This document shows positions 1 through 5,720 of a stretch of 6,590 bases of DNA, piece after piece. The notes below the pieces were generated by a model. It made no database searches, was not told where the DNA came from, and worked only from the letters and a program-made list of their open reading frames with translations. The DNA is taken from assembly GCA_029983505.1 (NCBI GenBank), contig JASBZK010000061.1, forward strand, positions 1 through 6,590, read 5' to 3'. A program made the position numbers and the translations under genes. Numbering within the stretch: position 1 is the first letter of the stretch; every line of letters begins with the position of its first letter. This DNA comes from Porphyromonas sp. GTDB lineage: Bacteria > Bacteroidota > Bacteroidia > Bacteroidales > Porphyromonadaceae.

Positions 1-51
1 GGTACGTACTAAAAATAGTCGCCTGCAGGGTGTGGATGCTCGTGGGCGTGC

Positions 52-73
52 GTGAAAAAGTGATTTTTTTCAC
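52..73. repeat. A/T-tract inverted repeat upstream of the barrel gene
   Basis: Perfect 8-bp arms GTGAAAAA (52-59) and TTTTTCAC (66-73) flank a 6-base spacer. The right arm overlaps the T-rich region where the -33 box of the putative promoter would lie. It could be an operator or the weak terminator of a gene to the left. The stem has only three G-C or C-G pairs, so a strong terminator is unlikely. Confidence 0.4.
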
Positions 74-96
74 CACTTTATAATTTAGTACCTTGC
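64..96 (+). promoter_or_regulatory. Possible weak Bacteroidota promoter for the outer-membrane barrel gene
   Basis: GTACCTTGC at 88-96 resembles the common Bacteroidota -7 region (TAnnTTTGC) with one base missing or two mismatches. A T-run at 64-70 lies about 19 bases upstream where the -33 box is expected. Initiation would fall near 100-105, giving a leader of about 40 nt. The match is imperfect, so this is a tentative call. Confidence 0.3.
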
Positions 97-141
97 AAAG
101 ACAACAAACAAATCATCAAACTTCTGTAACCCGATAGCATT

Positions 142-2460
142 ATGAATCACAGAGTCTACCGCGTGTTTTGCCTGATTTTCTTTGGGCTGCTGTGTCAGTC
201 CGTTTTTGCTCAAAATGCCCTTTTGACCGGCACTGTCGAAGACGAAGACGGGTCACCGGTCGCGTTTGCCAACGTCGTGGCACTGGCAGGCGACAGTACG
301 TTTTTGGCAGGTACTACGACCGGCGACACGGGTAAGTATTCTCTGGAGACCGGTGCCCGAGCCGCATTTGTGCGGATCAGCTACGTGGGTCTCGAGACCG
401 CCATTTACCCGGTGGAGGCCGTTCCCCGGAAGGTCGTGCTCAAAAATGCCGGTACGGAGCTCGAAGGTGTGAGCGTCGAGGCCGCGCGTCCGACTTTGGC
501 GCTCAAGGGTTCTGCCATCGAGCTGTCGGTGGAAGGCACCACGCTCAGTAACCGCACGGATATTTCTGATGTCTTGAAGCAGATCCCCGGTCTTACGGTT
601 TCGAGCGAAGGCACCCCGTCACTTTTCGGAGGCGGTACACTGCTTATCGAGGTGGACGGCAGGGAGGTGCAGAGCTCCCGGGAGATTGCAGGGATAGACG
701 TCAAAGATATCCAAAGCGTCAGCTTGGACCGTACCCCGGGAAGCCGTTACCGCAGTAGTGTCCGCGGGGTGCTTCGTATCAAGACGGCGCGGTGGAAGAA
801 GCGCACCTCTTTCCTCGCAAGCAGTAAGCTGAGTCAGAATCACAGGTTTTACACAGACGAGCTCTTGCAGGGCGGCTACTCCACCAATCGGGCAAGCTAC
901 TTCGGCTCCTTCGGCTACAGCGATTACCGGTACCTCAAAGACCAGAGCATCACCACCACGCTACGCCCCGGGGAACCTCCGAGGAGCTCGGAATTGGCGA
1001 CCGTGATGACGGAGGAGTTTGCTATGAGGAGGCTCAACTGGCAGGCAAGTGCCGACTTTACCCCCTCAGAGCGGTTCCGAATCGGCTTAAAGTACCTGGG
1101 AGGCACGAGTTCCCTTTCGGACTATATCAATGACGATACCCGTCGCTCCGAGGCAGGTAAGCCCGTGGGCGTACTTCACACCGACTCGCGAATGACCCAG
1201 CCCGGGGACTATCATCACCTGAATATATACTCGGGCTATGACTTCTCGGACGCTCTGTCTCTGACGGTCAACGGAGACCTCTTTTTGGACAACACCTCTC
1301 GGAGACAGATCTCCGACGTGACCGAGGACGGCGCCCTCTCTTCAGTAGACCTCAAGTCCGACAATAGGTATACTCTGTGGCAAATAAAGCCGGTACTCAG
1401 CTGGGGTTTTGCCCAAGGCTTCAGGCTCGAAGTGGGCGGTGAAGCCGGGGACATCCGTGGGCACGGCGTGCAAGAGCGGGACGGGGCGACGGTCACGGAT
1501 TACCTCAATGACGAAGCACTGTATGCCGGTTTCGCAAGCCTCGCTTTCCCGATCGGCGATAAATGGACGGGCAGTGCGGGCGTGAGGTACGAGTACGCCC
1601 ACAGCGGGCTCTACAACACAGCCGGCGGGCAGGGGGACATTGACCGCAGGTACTCCAACCTCTTCTTCTCCGGCAAGGTCTCGGGTAAGCTCGGCGAGAC
1701 GGCTCACACGCTCTCTTTTGACTCCTACATCGAGCGCCCGTCTATGAGCCAGCTCAGCAATTTCTCCTACTTCTCCAGTCGCTACCTGATACAGGAGTCC
1801 AATCCCCGTTTAGTTCCGGAGAAGGACTACAATTTAGGTTATACGTTCCTGTGGAAAATCCTGTACTTCAATCTGAGCTATACCTATATCCAAGACCGGA
1901 TACACATGAGCTTCAAGGTAAACCCCGACTTCCCCGACGGCTACATCCTGTCCAATGACAATTACGACAATTCCCGGAAGGTACAGGCGGTCTTGAATGT
2001 CCGAAAGACTTGGGACTGGTACACTCTGAACGCCACCGGCGCCTTGATGTACGACCTGATCGACGGCAGTAAGTTCGGCCTCGACATCAAGCGTCGTCCC
2101 AATCTGAATTTTTACCTGACCCAAACCGCAAACCTTCCCCGCAAGTGGACGCTGTCCGTGGACTATACCTACGTCAGTCCCGGGATGTGGGGCATTTTTA
2201 TGAACGGGCCACAGCACCAGGTGGACGTGAACCTCAATAAAACCCTTTTGGACGGTCGTCTCTCCATCGGTCTGGACGGGCGGGATATCTTTAGGACGTC
2301 GGTCACCACGTCGTCCACCGCACTGAAGGATCTGCAGATGAAGGCCAGCAACTACCAGGATGTCCGCACGGTGAGCCTTAAAGTGACGTACCGGTTCAAT
2401 AAGAGCAAAGAATACCGTGGCGGCGGCTCGGCAGACTCTGCGATCGGGCGCATTAAGTAA
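142..2460 (+). CDS. TonB-receptor-like outer-membrane beta-barrel protein (OMP_b-brl_3 type)
   Basis: A 772-residue exported protein. Residues 1-23 form a signal peptide (basic start, hydrophobic core, SVFA before Gln24). Residues 28-102 look like a carboxypeptidase-regulatory-like beta-sandwich (TGTVEDEDGSPVAFANV, then ISYVGLE). Residues 138-215 match the plug domain of this family: DISDVLKQIPGLTV, an IEVDGREV strand, then SLDRTPGSRYRSSVRGVLRIKT. The rest is alternating aromatic beta-strands of a barrel ending in VSLKVTYRFN (744-753), with a short polar Gly-rich tail typical of the family. I see no clear TonB box and no SusD neighbour, so a polysaccharide-uptake role is not supported and the ligand is unknown. 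The protein would sit in the outer membrane as a transporter or surface receptor. ATG 142 is chosen because the signal peptide starts there. There is no good ribosome-binding site, as is common in this phylum. Confidence 0.88.
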   Translation: MNHRVYRVFCLIFFGLLCQSVFAQNALLTGTVEDEDGSPVAFANVVALAGDSTFLAGTTTGDTGKYSLETGARAAFVRISYVGLETAIYPVEAVPRKVVLKNAGTELEGVSVEAARPTLALKGSAIELSVEGTTLSNRTDISDVLKQIPGLTVSSEGTPSLFGGGTLLIEVDGREVQSSREIAGIDVKDIQSVSLDRTPGSRYRSSVRGVLRIKTARWKKRTSFLASSKLSQNHRFYTDELLQGGYSTNRASYFGSFGYSDYRYLKDQSITTTLRPGEPPRSSELATVMTEEFAMRRLNWQASADFTPSERFRIGLKYLGGTSSLSDYINDDTRRSEAGKPVGVLHTDSRMTQPGDYHHLNIYSGYDFSDALSLTVNGDLFLDNTSRRQISDVTEDGALSSVDLKSDNRYTLWQIKPVLSWGFAQGFRLEVGGEAGDIRGHGVQERDGATVTDYLNDEALYAGFASLAFPIGDKWTGSAGVRYEYAHSGLYNTAGGQGDIDRRYSNLFFSGKVSGKLGETAHTLSFDSYIERPSMSQLSNFSYFSSRYLIQESNPRLVPEKDYNLGYTFLWKILYFNLSYTYIQDRIHMSFKVNPDFPDGYILSNDNYDNSRKVQAVLNVRKTWDWYTLNATGALMYDLIDGSKFGLDIKRRPNLNFYLTQTANLPRKWTLSVDYTYVSPGMWGIFMNGPQHQVDVNLNKTLLDGRLSIGLDGRDIFRTSVTTSSTALKDLQMKASNYQDVRTVSLKVTYRFNKSKEYRGGGSADSAIGRIK

Positions 2461-2486
2461 TTGGGAGTGACTTGAACGGAGCTCAG

Positions 2487-2496
2487 AGAGCGCTCT
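2487..2496. repeat. 10-bp perfect palindrome touching the -33 box of the ybjQ-like promoter
   Basis: AGAGCGCTCT is a perfect palindrome without a loop. Its last base is the first T of the -33 TTG (2496-2498). A palindrome here is a plausible repressor or activator site, but a chance 10-mer cannot be excluded from a single example. Confidence 0.3.
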
Positions 2497-2526
2497 TGCT
2501 AATGAAGCGTATAAGAGGTAAATTTG
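2496..2526 (+). promoter_or_regulatory. Bacteroidota-type promoter for the YbjQ-family gene
   Basis: TTG at 2496-2498 and TAAATTTG at 2519-2526 fit the primary Bacteroidota sigma-factor consensus (TTTG, 19-21 bases, TAnnTTTG) with a 20-base spacer. Initiation is expected around 2531-2535, leaving a leader of about 35-40 nt before ATG 2571. The barrel gene ends at 2460 with no visible terminator, so some read-through from upstream is also possible. Confidence 0.65.
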
Positions 2527-2570
2527 AATCAGAACAGAGTTGATCGTTAACTATATAAAAAAAGAGGACT

Positions 2571-2888
2571 ATGGTTATCACCACCACACCGACAGTCGAA
2601 GGACATCCCATCCGCGAGTACAAAGGGCTTGTGACGGGAGAGACGATTTTGGGAACCAATATCTTCCGTGACTTCTTCGCGGGCATCAGGGACATCGTCG
2701 GCGGACGCAGTTCGAGCTACGAAGAGGTACTCGTCAAGGGGAAAGAAACCGCTATCCGCGAGATGGCAGACCGCGCACGTGCCATGGGGGCTAATGCCGT
2801 CGTGGGGGTGGACATCGATTACGAGTCCATCGGCGGAGAGTCTGCCCTCCTGATGGTCGCGGTGAGCGGTACCGCGGTCGTCATCTGA
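2571..2888 (+). CDS. YbjQ/UPF0145 family protein
   Basis: A 105-residue protein, the usual length for the family (about 100-110). The whole sequence is characteristic: the N-terminal ITTTPTVEGHPIREYKGLVTGE strand pair, a central GGRSSSYEEVLVKGKETAIREM segment that becomes a helix, then RARAMGANAVVGVDIDYESIG and a closing LLMVAVSGTAVVI strand. The family forms small cytosolic oligomers, pentameric in known structures, and is sometimes labelled a heavy-metal-binding domain. Its biochemical role is unsettled. There is no signal peptide or membrane segment. AGAGG lies 3 bases before ATG 2571, closer than usual, and a well-matched promoter lies upstream. It appears monocistronic, since 269 bases separate it from ssb. 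Confidence 0.93.
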   Translation: MVITTTPTVEGHPIREYKGLVTGETILGTNIFRDFFAGIRDIVGGRSSSYEEVLVKGKETAIREMADRARAMGANAVVGVDIDYESIGGESALLMVAVSGTAVVI

Positions 2889-2934
2889 CCTTCCCTCGGA
2901 CAGCCCTCCCGATTTTGCACGTACCAAGCGCAAA

Positions 2935-2993
2935 TTTTTGGCCCGTAGGTCGTCGTCTCCCCGGTACGGCCGAAAAAAGTTTTTCGGCCCGTA
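2935..2993. repeat. Three-copy 13-14 bp element forming a hairpin
   Basis: Three related copies of TACGGGCCGAAAAA occur. Copy 1 lies at 2935-2947 on the minus strand without the G before the A-run. Copy 2 lies at 2965-2977 on the plus strand with one G fewer. Copy 3 lies at 2980-2993 on the minus strand. Copies 2 and 3 face each other and give 10-bp perfect arms GGCCGAAAAA/TTTTTCGGCC (2968-2977 and 2980-2989) around a 2-base centre. The element could act as a bidirectional terminator, since a T-run lies in the 3' half read from either side, or as a dispersed intergenic repeat. Confidence 0.6.
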
Positions 2994-3103
2994 TCTCCCT
3001 CCCGGGATTTCCCGAGAGGTCTTGCTCCCTTTTGGCGTATGAAGGTGGGGTAGGGTGGTGGTTTTTTCTCCCCGGCTATGCCCGACCTTTATGGGAAAAT
3101 GGC

Positions 3104-3111
3104 TAACTTTG
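3104..3111 (+). promoter_or_regulatory. -7 box of the probable ssb-gldE-PPTase promoter
   Basis: TAACTTTG matches TAnnTTTG exactly, and initiation is expected near 3116-3120, about 40 bases before ATG 3158. No TTG is present 19-21 bases upstream (the sequence there is C-rich), so the -33 element is missing or divergent. The promoter may therefore be weak or need an activator. Confidence 0.5.
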
Positions 3112-3157
3112 GGGGTACATTGGCGAGCGTAGCGCTTTACCCGAAATATTGAGGAAG

Positions 3158-3595
3158 ATGACCTACAATAGGATTACCATCAGAGGCCGCGTGGGTGCAG
3201 ATCCCGAGGTCAAATACGTCGACCCTGTGACGCCTGTGGCACGTTTCTCCGTTGCCACGGAAGCGGAGGGGTATGTCTCTCCGGATGGTCATTTTGCCCT
3301 CAAACCCATCACGGAGTGGCACACCGTCTACTGTTACTACCGTCTGGCGGAGGTCGTGGATGCCTCCGTTTTCAAGGGGATGGAAGTGGAAGTGGAGGGG
3401 CGTCTCGGTTATACGACGATACATAGGGGAGAGGGCTTGCCGCGCAAAGTGGCTTACATCGTGGCCGGCAGTGTCTCCGTGATCGAACGCAAAGAGCAAG
3501 AGGAGACGGCGCCTGAGGAGGAACATCCGAATAATCCCTATGGCGCTTACCTGGACTTCTTGGACAAAGGATCGGATGAGGATATGCCTTTCTGA
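3158..3595 (+). CDS. ssb: Single-stranded DNA-binding protein
   Basis: A 145-residue OB-fold protein that coats single-stranded DNA in replication and repair. The fold is visible as NRITIRGRVGADPEVKY (4-20), VARFSVATEA (27-36), the family hallmark ITEWHTV with Trp54 and the following RLAEV (51-66), then GMEVEVEGRL (74-83) and the strand VAYIVAGSVSVIE (98-110). The C-terminus SDEDMPF is the acidic tip that recruits partner proteins. The linker between fold and tip is short, about 25 residues. ATG 3158 is preferred over an in-frame TTG at 3149 because SSBs normally begin just a few residues before the first strand. AGGA lies only 2-3 bases before the ATG. It is the first gene of a probable operon, with gldE starting 26 bases after the stop. 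Confidence 0.93.
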   Translation: MTYNRITIRGRVGADPEVKYVDPVTPVARFSVATEAEGYVSPDGHFALKPITEWHTVYCYYRLAEVVDASVFKGMEVEVEGRLGYTTIHRGEGLPRKVAYIVAGSVSVIERKEQEETAPEEEHPNNPYGAYLDFLDKGSDEDMPF

Positions 3596-3621
3596 TCGAG
3601 TTATTTAGCAGCAGGAAAAAT

Positions 3622-4983
3622 TTGGAAGACCCATTCATATTTTACACGACATTCGGGGAGGTATTGGTGCATCCCCTTGCCTTTTTGGACATAATCACGC
3701 TTCTCGTGATAGCGGTCTGTCTCTATCTCAGCGGTTTTTTCTCGGGATCGGAGGTCTCTTTTTTCTCGTTGTTGCCGTCTCACATAGAGGAGCTTAGGAC
3801 TTCGAACGAGCGCAAGGACAGCAAAATTTTGGATCTGCTGAATAACTCCGAGATGCTCCTCGGCACACTTCTGGTGGCCAATAACTTCGTCAATATCGCC
3901 ATCATCACGCTGACCAATTACCTTGTGACCCGGGTGTTCGATTTTACGGATGCACCGGCTGCCGGTTTCGCCGTGCAGGTCATCGGTACCACTTTTGTCA
4001 TCCTGCTTGTCGGCGAGATCATCCCCAAGGTGGTTTCCCAAAAAGACCCCCTCTCCATGGCGCGCCGCAACGTGGGCGGCATCACGAAAACGCAGTCTCT
4101 CGTCAAGCCCATCGTCAAAGGCTTGGTGGCTATGGGACACAAAATCTCCGGTCCACTCAGTACCAATAAGGCGGAGATAGATCACGACGAACTCAGCCGC
4201 GCCATCGAGCTCACCACCGACAGTGACGAAGAGAAAGGGGTGCTCAACGAAATCATCCTCTTCCATAAGAAGAATGTCTCCGAAGTGATGCAGCCGAGGA
4301 TGGAAGTCGCAGCGCTCGAGATAAAAGAAGACTTCGGACGGGTCAAGGCGTTCATCATCGAGAACGGCTACTCCCGTATGCCTGTATACGACGACAGGAT
4401 CGACGACATCAAAGGCGTCCTCTATGCCAAAGACCTCCTTCCTTTCCTCTCCGAGCCTGACGACTTCAAGTGGCAGGATCTGATGAGGGATGTGATGTTT
4501 GTCCCCGAGTCGATGATGGTCAGCCACCTTTTGGAGGACTTTCGGAGAGCGCACATCCATATGGCCGTTGTCGTCGATGAGTACGGCGGGACAAGCGGCA
4601 TCGTCACGATGGAAGACCTCATCGAGGAGATAGTGGGCGACATCAGTGACGAGTACGATGAGGAGGAGAAGCTCTACACCGTCAATCCCGACGGCACCTG
4701 CCTCCTGGACGGCAAGATCTCCATACTCGACTTCTTGCGCTTGGTCAAGGTGGACAACTACGAAGACATCATCAAAGAGACCGACGAAGCCGAGACGCTC
4801 GGAGGTCTCCTGCTCGAAGTGAAGCAGGACTTTCCCCAAGTGGGCGAAGAGATCGTCCTTGAGGGACACAGCTTCAAGGTGGTGGAGATGGGGCGCAGGC
4901 GTATCTCGAAGATTCTTTTCACCCCCAACGCCTACCGCGACACTTCTTCGGACGAGGCAAAAGAGGATGAGACTACTCACTAA
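3622..4983 (+). CDS. gldE: GldE: CNNM/DUF21-CBS-CorC membrane protein
   Basis: A 453-residue inner-membrane protein of the hemolysin C/CorC group. A DUF21/CNNM membrane domain covers about 20-190, with hydrophobic segments near 22-42, 78-102 and 113-136, including SGFFSGSEVSFFSL and VGEIIPKVV. A CBS pair follows (about 219-277 and 288-340), with the typical NGYSRMPVY, GVLYAKDLLPFL and VVVDEYGGTSGIVTMEDLIEEIVGDI blocks. A C-terminal CorC_HlyC domain (about 350-436) carries LDGKISILDF and ETLGGLLLE. Relatives act in divalent-cation transport or homeostasis. GldE was named from flavobacterial gliding but is widespread in non-gliding Bacteroidota. The start is TTG 3622, with AGGA 5 bases before it. 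There is no in-frame ATG between the upstream stop at 3577-3579 and residue 78, and starting there would remove the first membrane segment. The PPTase gene overlaps its last 17 bases. Confidence 0.92.
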   Translation: MEDPFIFYTTFGEVLVHPLAFLDIITLLVIAVCLYLSGFFSGSEVSFFSLLPSHIEELRTSNERKDSKILDLLNNSEMLLGTLLVANNFVNIAIITLTNYLVTRVFDFTDAPAAGFAVQVIGTTFVILLVGEIIPKVVSQKDPLSMARRNVGGITKTQSLVKPIVKGLVAMGHKISGPLSTNKAEIDHDELSRAIELTTDSDEEKGVLNEIILFHKKNVSEVMQPRMEVAALEIKEDFGRVKAFIIENGYSRMPVYDDRIDDIKGVLYAKDLLPFLSEPDDFKWQDLMRDVMFVPESMMVSHLLEDFRRAHIHMAVVVDEYGGTSGIVTMEDLIEEIVGDISDEYDEEEKLYTVNPDGTCLLDGKISILDFLRLVKVDNYEDIIKETDEAETLGGLLLEVKQDFPQVGEEIVLEGHSFKVVEMGRRRISKILFTPNAYRDTSSDEAKEDETTH

Positions 4984-5476
4984 AGCCGTCGCCGGGGGGC
5001 AAGCGCAGAGGGCGGCGGTGCTTGATCTACTCGCGTGGCAGCTTCGGGAGGTTAGTCCCGTTTTGGTTCACCAAGAGGACGGTAAGCCACGGCTTAGGGA
5101 TTACCCCGATCTCGATATAAGCATCTCCCACTGTCTGACCGATGTCGCCGTTCTGGTAGGACGGCAGGAGAAGCTCGGAGTGGATGTGGAGGGCAAATGG
5201 GCTCAGGCAGAGCGCCTGAAAGAACGCTTCTGCACGCCAATGGAGCTTAGACTGAGCCGAGAGACAGGTCTCGAACCGATCTGGTTTTGGTGTGCGAAAG
5301 AGGCGTGCTTCAAAGCCCACTCCGATATCCTTGTGACTCCGTGGACGACGGTTTGGGTGACGGGTTGGGCAGGTGGGGACACTCTGGATGCCGAAGTGTC
5401 GGGATTTGGGGCGGTGCAGCTCGGACGCCTTGTCCTGCCGTCGGGTGCGGCTTTGGTGTACACGCTCTCCTCTTAG
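4967..5476 (+). CDS. 4'-phosphopantetheinyl transferase superfamily protein
   Basis: A 169-residue enzyme predicted to transfer 4'-phosphopantetheine from CoA to a serine of an acyl- or peptidyl-carrier protein. The diagnostic motifs are in order: DGKPRL (38-43), ISISHC (51-56), GVDVE (71-75) and WCAKEACFKA (108-117). The expected Mg2+ ligands Asp73, Glu75 and Glu112 and the Lys111/Lys116 pair are all present, so it should be active. ATG 4967 is chosen because AAGAGG directly precedes it and because the in-frame stretch upstream is a shadow of gldE rich in Arg, Pro and Thr. Relatives next to gldE are usually, from memory, about 190-215 residues, so this N-terminus is short. The 17-base overlap with gldE suggests translational coupling. 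The carrier-protein target cannot be read from the window. Confidence 0.88.
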   Translation: MRLLTKAVAGGQAQRAAVLDLLAWQLREVSPVLVHQEDGKPRLRDYPDLDISISHCLTDVAVLVGRQEKLGVDVEGKWAQAERLKERFCTPMELRLSRETGLEPIWFWCAKEACFKAHSDILVTPWTTVWVTGWAGGDTLDAEVSGFGAVQLGRLVLPSGAALVYTLSS

Positions 5477-5490
5477 CGGACGCATCTCTT

Positions 5491-5511
5491 CTTTGTACTT
5501 TGCTCTTTGCT
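5491..5511 (+). repeat. Three tandem 7-bp units, CTTTGTA-CTTTGCT-CTTTGCT
   Basis: Three adjacent heptamers begin 15 bases after the PPTase stop. The centre (TGTACTTTGC) resembles a Bacteroidota -7 box with a spacer one base short, but no suitable -33 TTG was identified. It may be a degenerate promoter or a chance microrepeat. Confidence 0.35.
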
Positions 5512-5572
5512 AAAATAGATCCCCGTTCCTCGGGCTGAGTCGTGCCGACTTTCGGGAAGAAATCCTTTTAGC

Positions 5573-5588
5573 GCAACAAAAATGTTGC
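5573..5588. promoter_or_regulatory. Palindrome over the -33 box, possible operator
   Basis: GCAACA (5573-5578) and TGTTGC (5583-5588) are perfect 6-bp arms around AAAA. The right arm contains the -33 TTG (5585-5587). The 6-4-6 geometry is typical of a dimeric regulator site. It lacks the T-run of a terminator on the plus strand. The regulator is unknown. Confidence 0.4.
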
Positions 5589-5615
5589 AAGTTATGCGGA
5601 AACATAGTACATTTG
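5585..5615 (+). promoter_or_regulatory. Bacteroidota-type promoter upstream of the radical SAM gene
   Basis: TTG at 5585-5587, a 20-base spacer and TACATTTG at 5608-5615 match the consensus as well as the promoter before the YbjQ-family gene. Initiation is expected around 5620-5624. The -7 box itself lies inside a second inverted repeat, GTACA-TT-TGTAC (5607-5618). Confidence 0.65.
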
Positions 5616-5619
5616 TACC

Positions 5620-5693
5620 GTGTTTTTCATAGTATTAGATTTTAGGTTAATATTGAGAGCAAAGGTTGTCGTGAGACAGCCTTTTTCTTTTTT
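5620..5693 (+). ncRNA. Predicted short leader RNA or small RNA (about 70 nt)
   Basis: The region is bounded by the promoter at 5585-5615 and the intrinsic terminator at 5661-5693. The body is AU-rich and unstructured by eye until the terminal hairpin. No known RNA family is recognised. It may be an independent small RNA or the terminated form of the radical SAM gene leader. This is inferred only from promoter and terminator placement. Confidence 0.35.
5661..5693 (+). terminator. Intrinsic terminator 27 bases before the radical SAM start codon
   Basis: AAAGGTTGTC (5661-5670) pairs with GACAGCCTTT (5675-5684) through one G-U pair around a GTGA tetraloop of the GNRA class. The T-tract TTTTTCTTTTTT runs 5682-5693. 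It would end both the leader transcript and any read-through from the ssb-gldE-PPTase operon. Confidence 0.75.
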
Positions 5694-5720
5694 CCCTCAT
5701 TTGTCCGATCCCTTTCTTCC

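Larger units (their letters stand above)
2889..3157 (+). other. Non-coding gap between the YbjQ-family gene and ssb
   Basis: No credible gene is seen on either strand. From left to right the stretch holds the repeated TACGGGCCGAAAAA-like element (2935-2993), a G-rich run (3044-3061) followed by six or more T (3062-3067), the -7 box for ssb (3104-3111) and the ssb leader. A 63-codon reading frame starting at a TTG (2915-3106) runs straight through the hairpin repeat and resembles nothing, so it is not called. Confidence 0.6.

Noticed and set aside
1..12. Possible tail of an upstream gene (frame ending in TAA at 10-12)
   Set aside because: Only three codons are visible, so nothing supports it as coding.
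2915..3106. 63-codon plus-strand frame in the ybjQ-ssb gap
   Set aside because: It starts at TTG with no ribosome-binding site, crosses the hairpin repeat and the G-rich tract, and its translation resembles no protein family.
3149..3157. TTG start for ssb three codons upstream
   Set aside because: ATG 3158 gives the normal SSB N-terminus, and the purine-rich GAGGAAG just before it would be its ribosome-binding region.
4859..4966. In-frame upstream extension of the PPTase gene inside gldE
   Set aside because: The extension is an Arg/Pro/Thr-rich shadow of the gldE CorC domain, and a better start with an adjacent AAGAGG is present at 4967.
3601..4980. Long (459-codon) open frame on the minus strand covering gldE
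   Set aside because: It mirrors gldE almost exactly. The protein is rich in His, Asp, Val and Leu without domain signatures, as expected from the complement of a codon-biased gene, whereas gldE shows full CNNM, CBS and CorC homology.
5522..5556. Small hairpins (CCCG/CGGG and AGTCG-TGC-CGACT) after the PPTase gene as an operon terminator
   Set aside because: The stems are short and no T-run follows. The convincing terminator is at 5661-5693.
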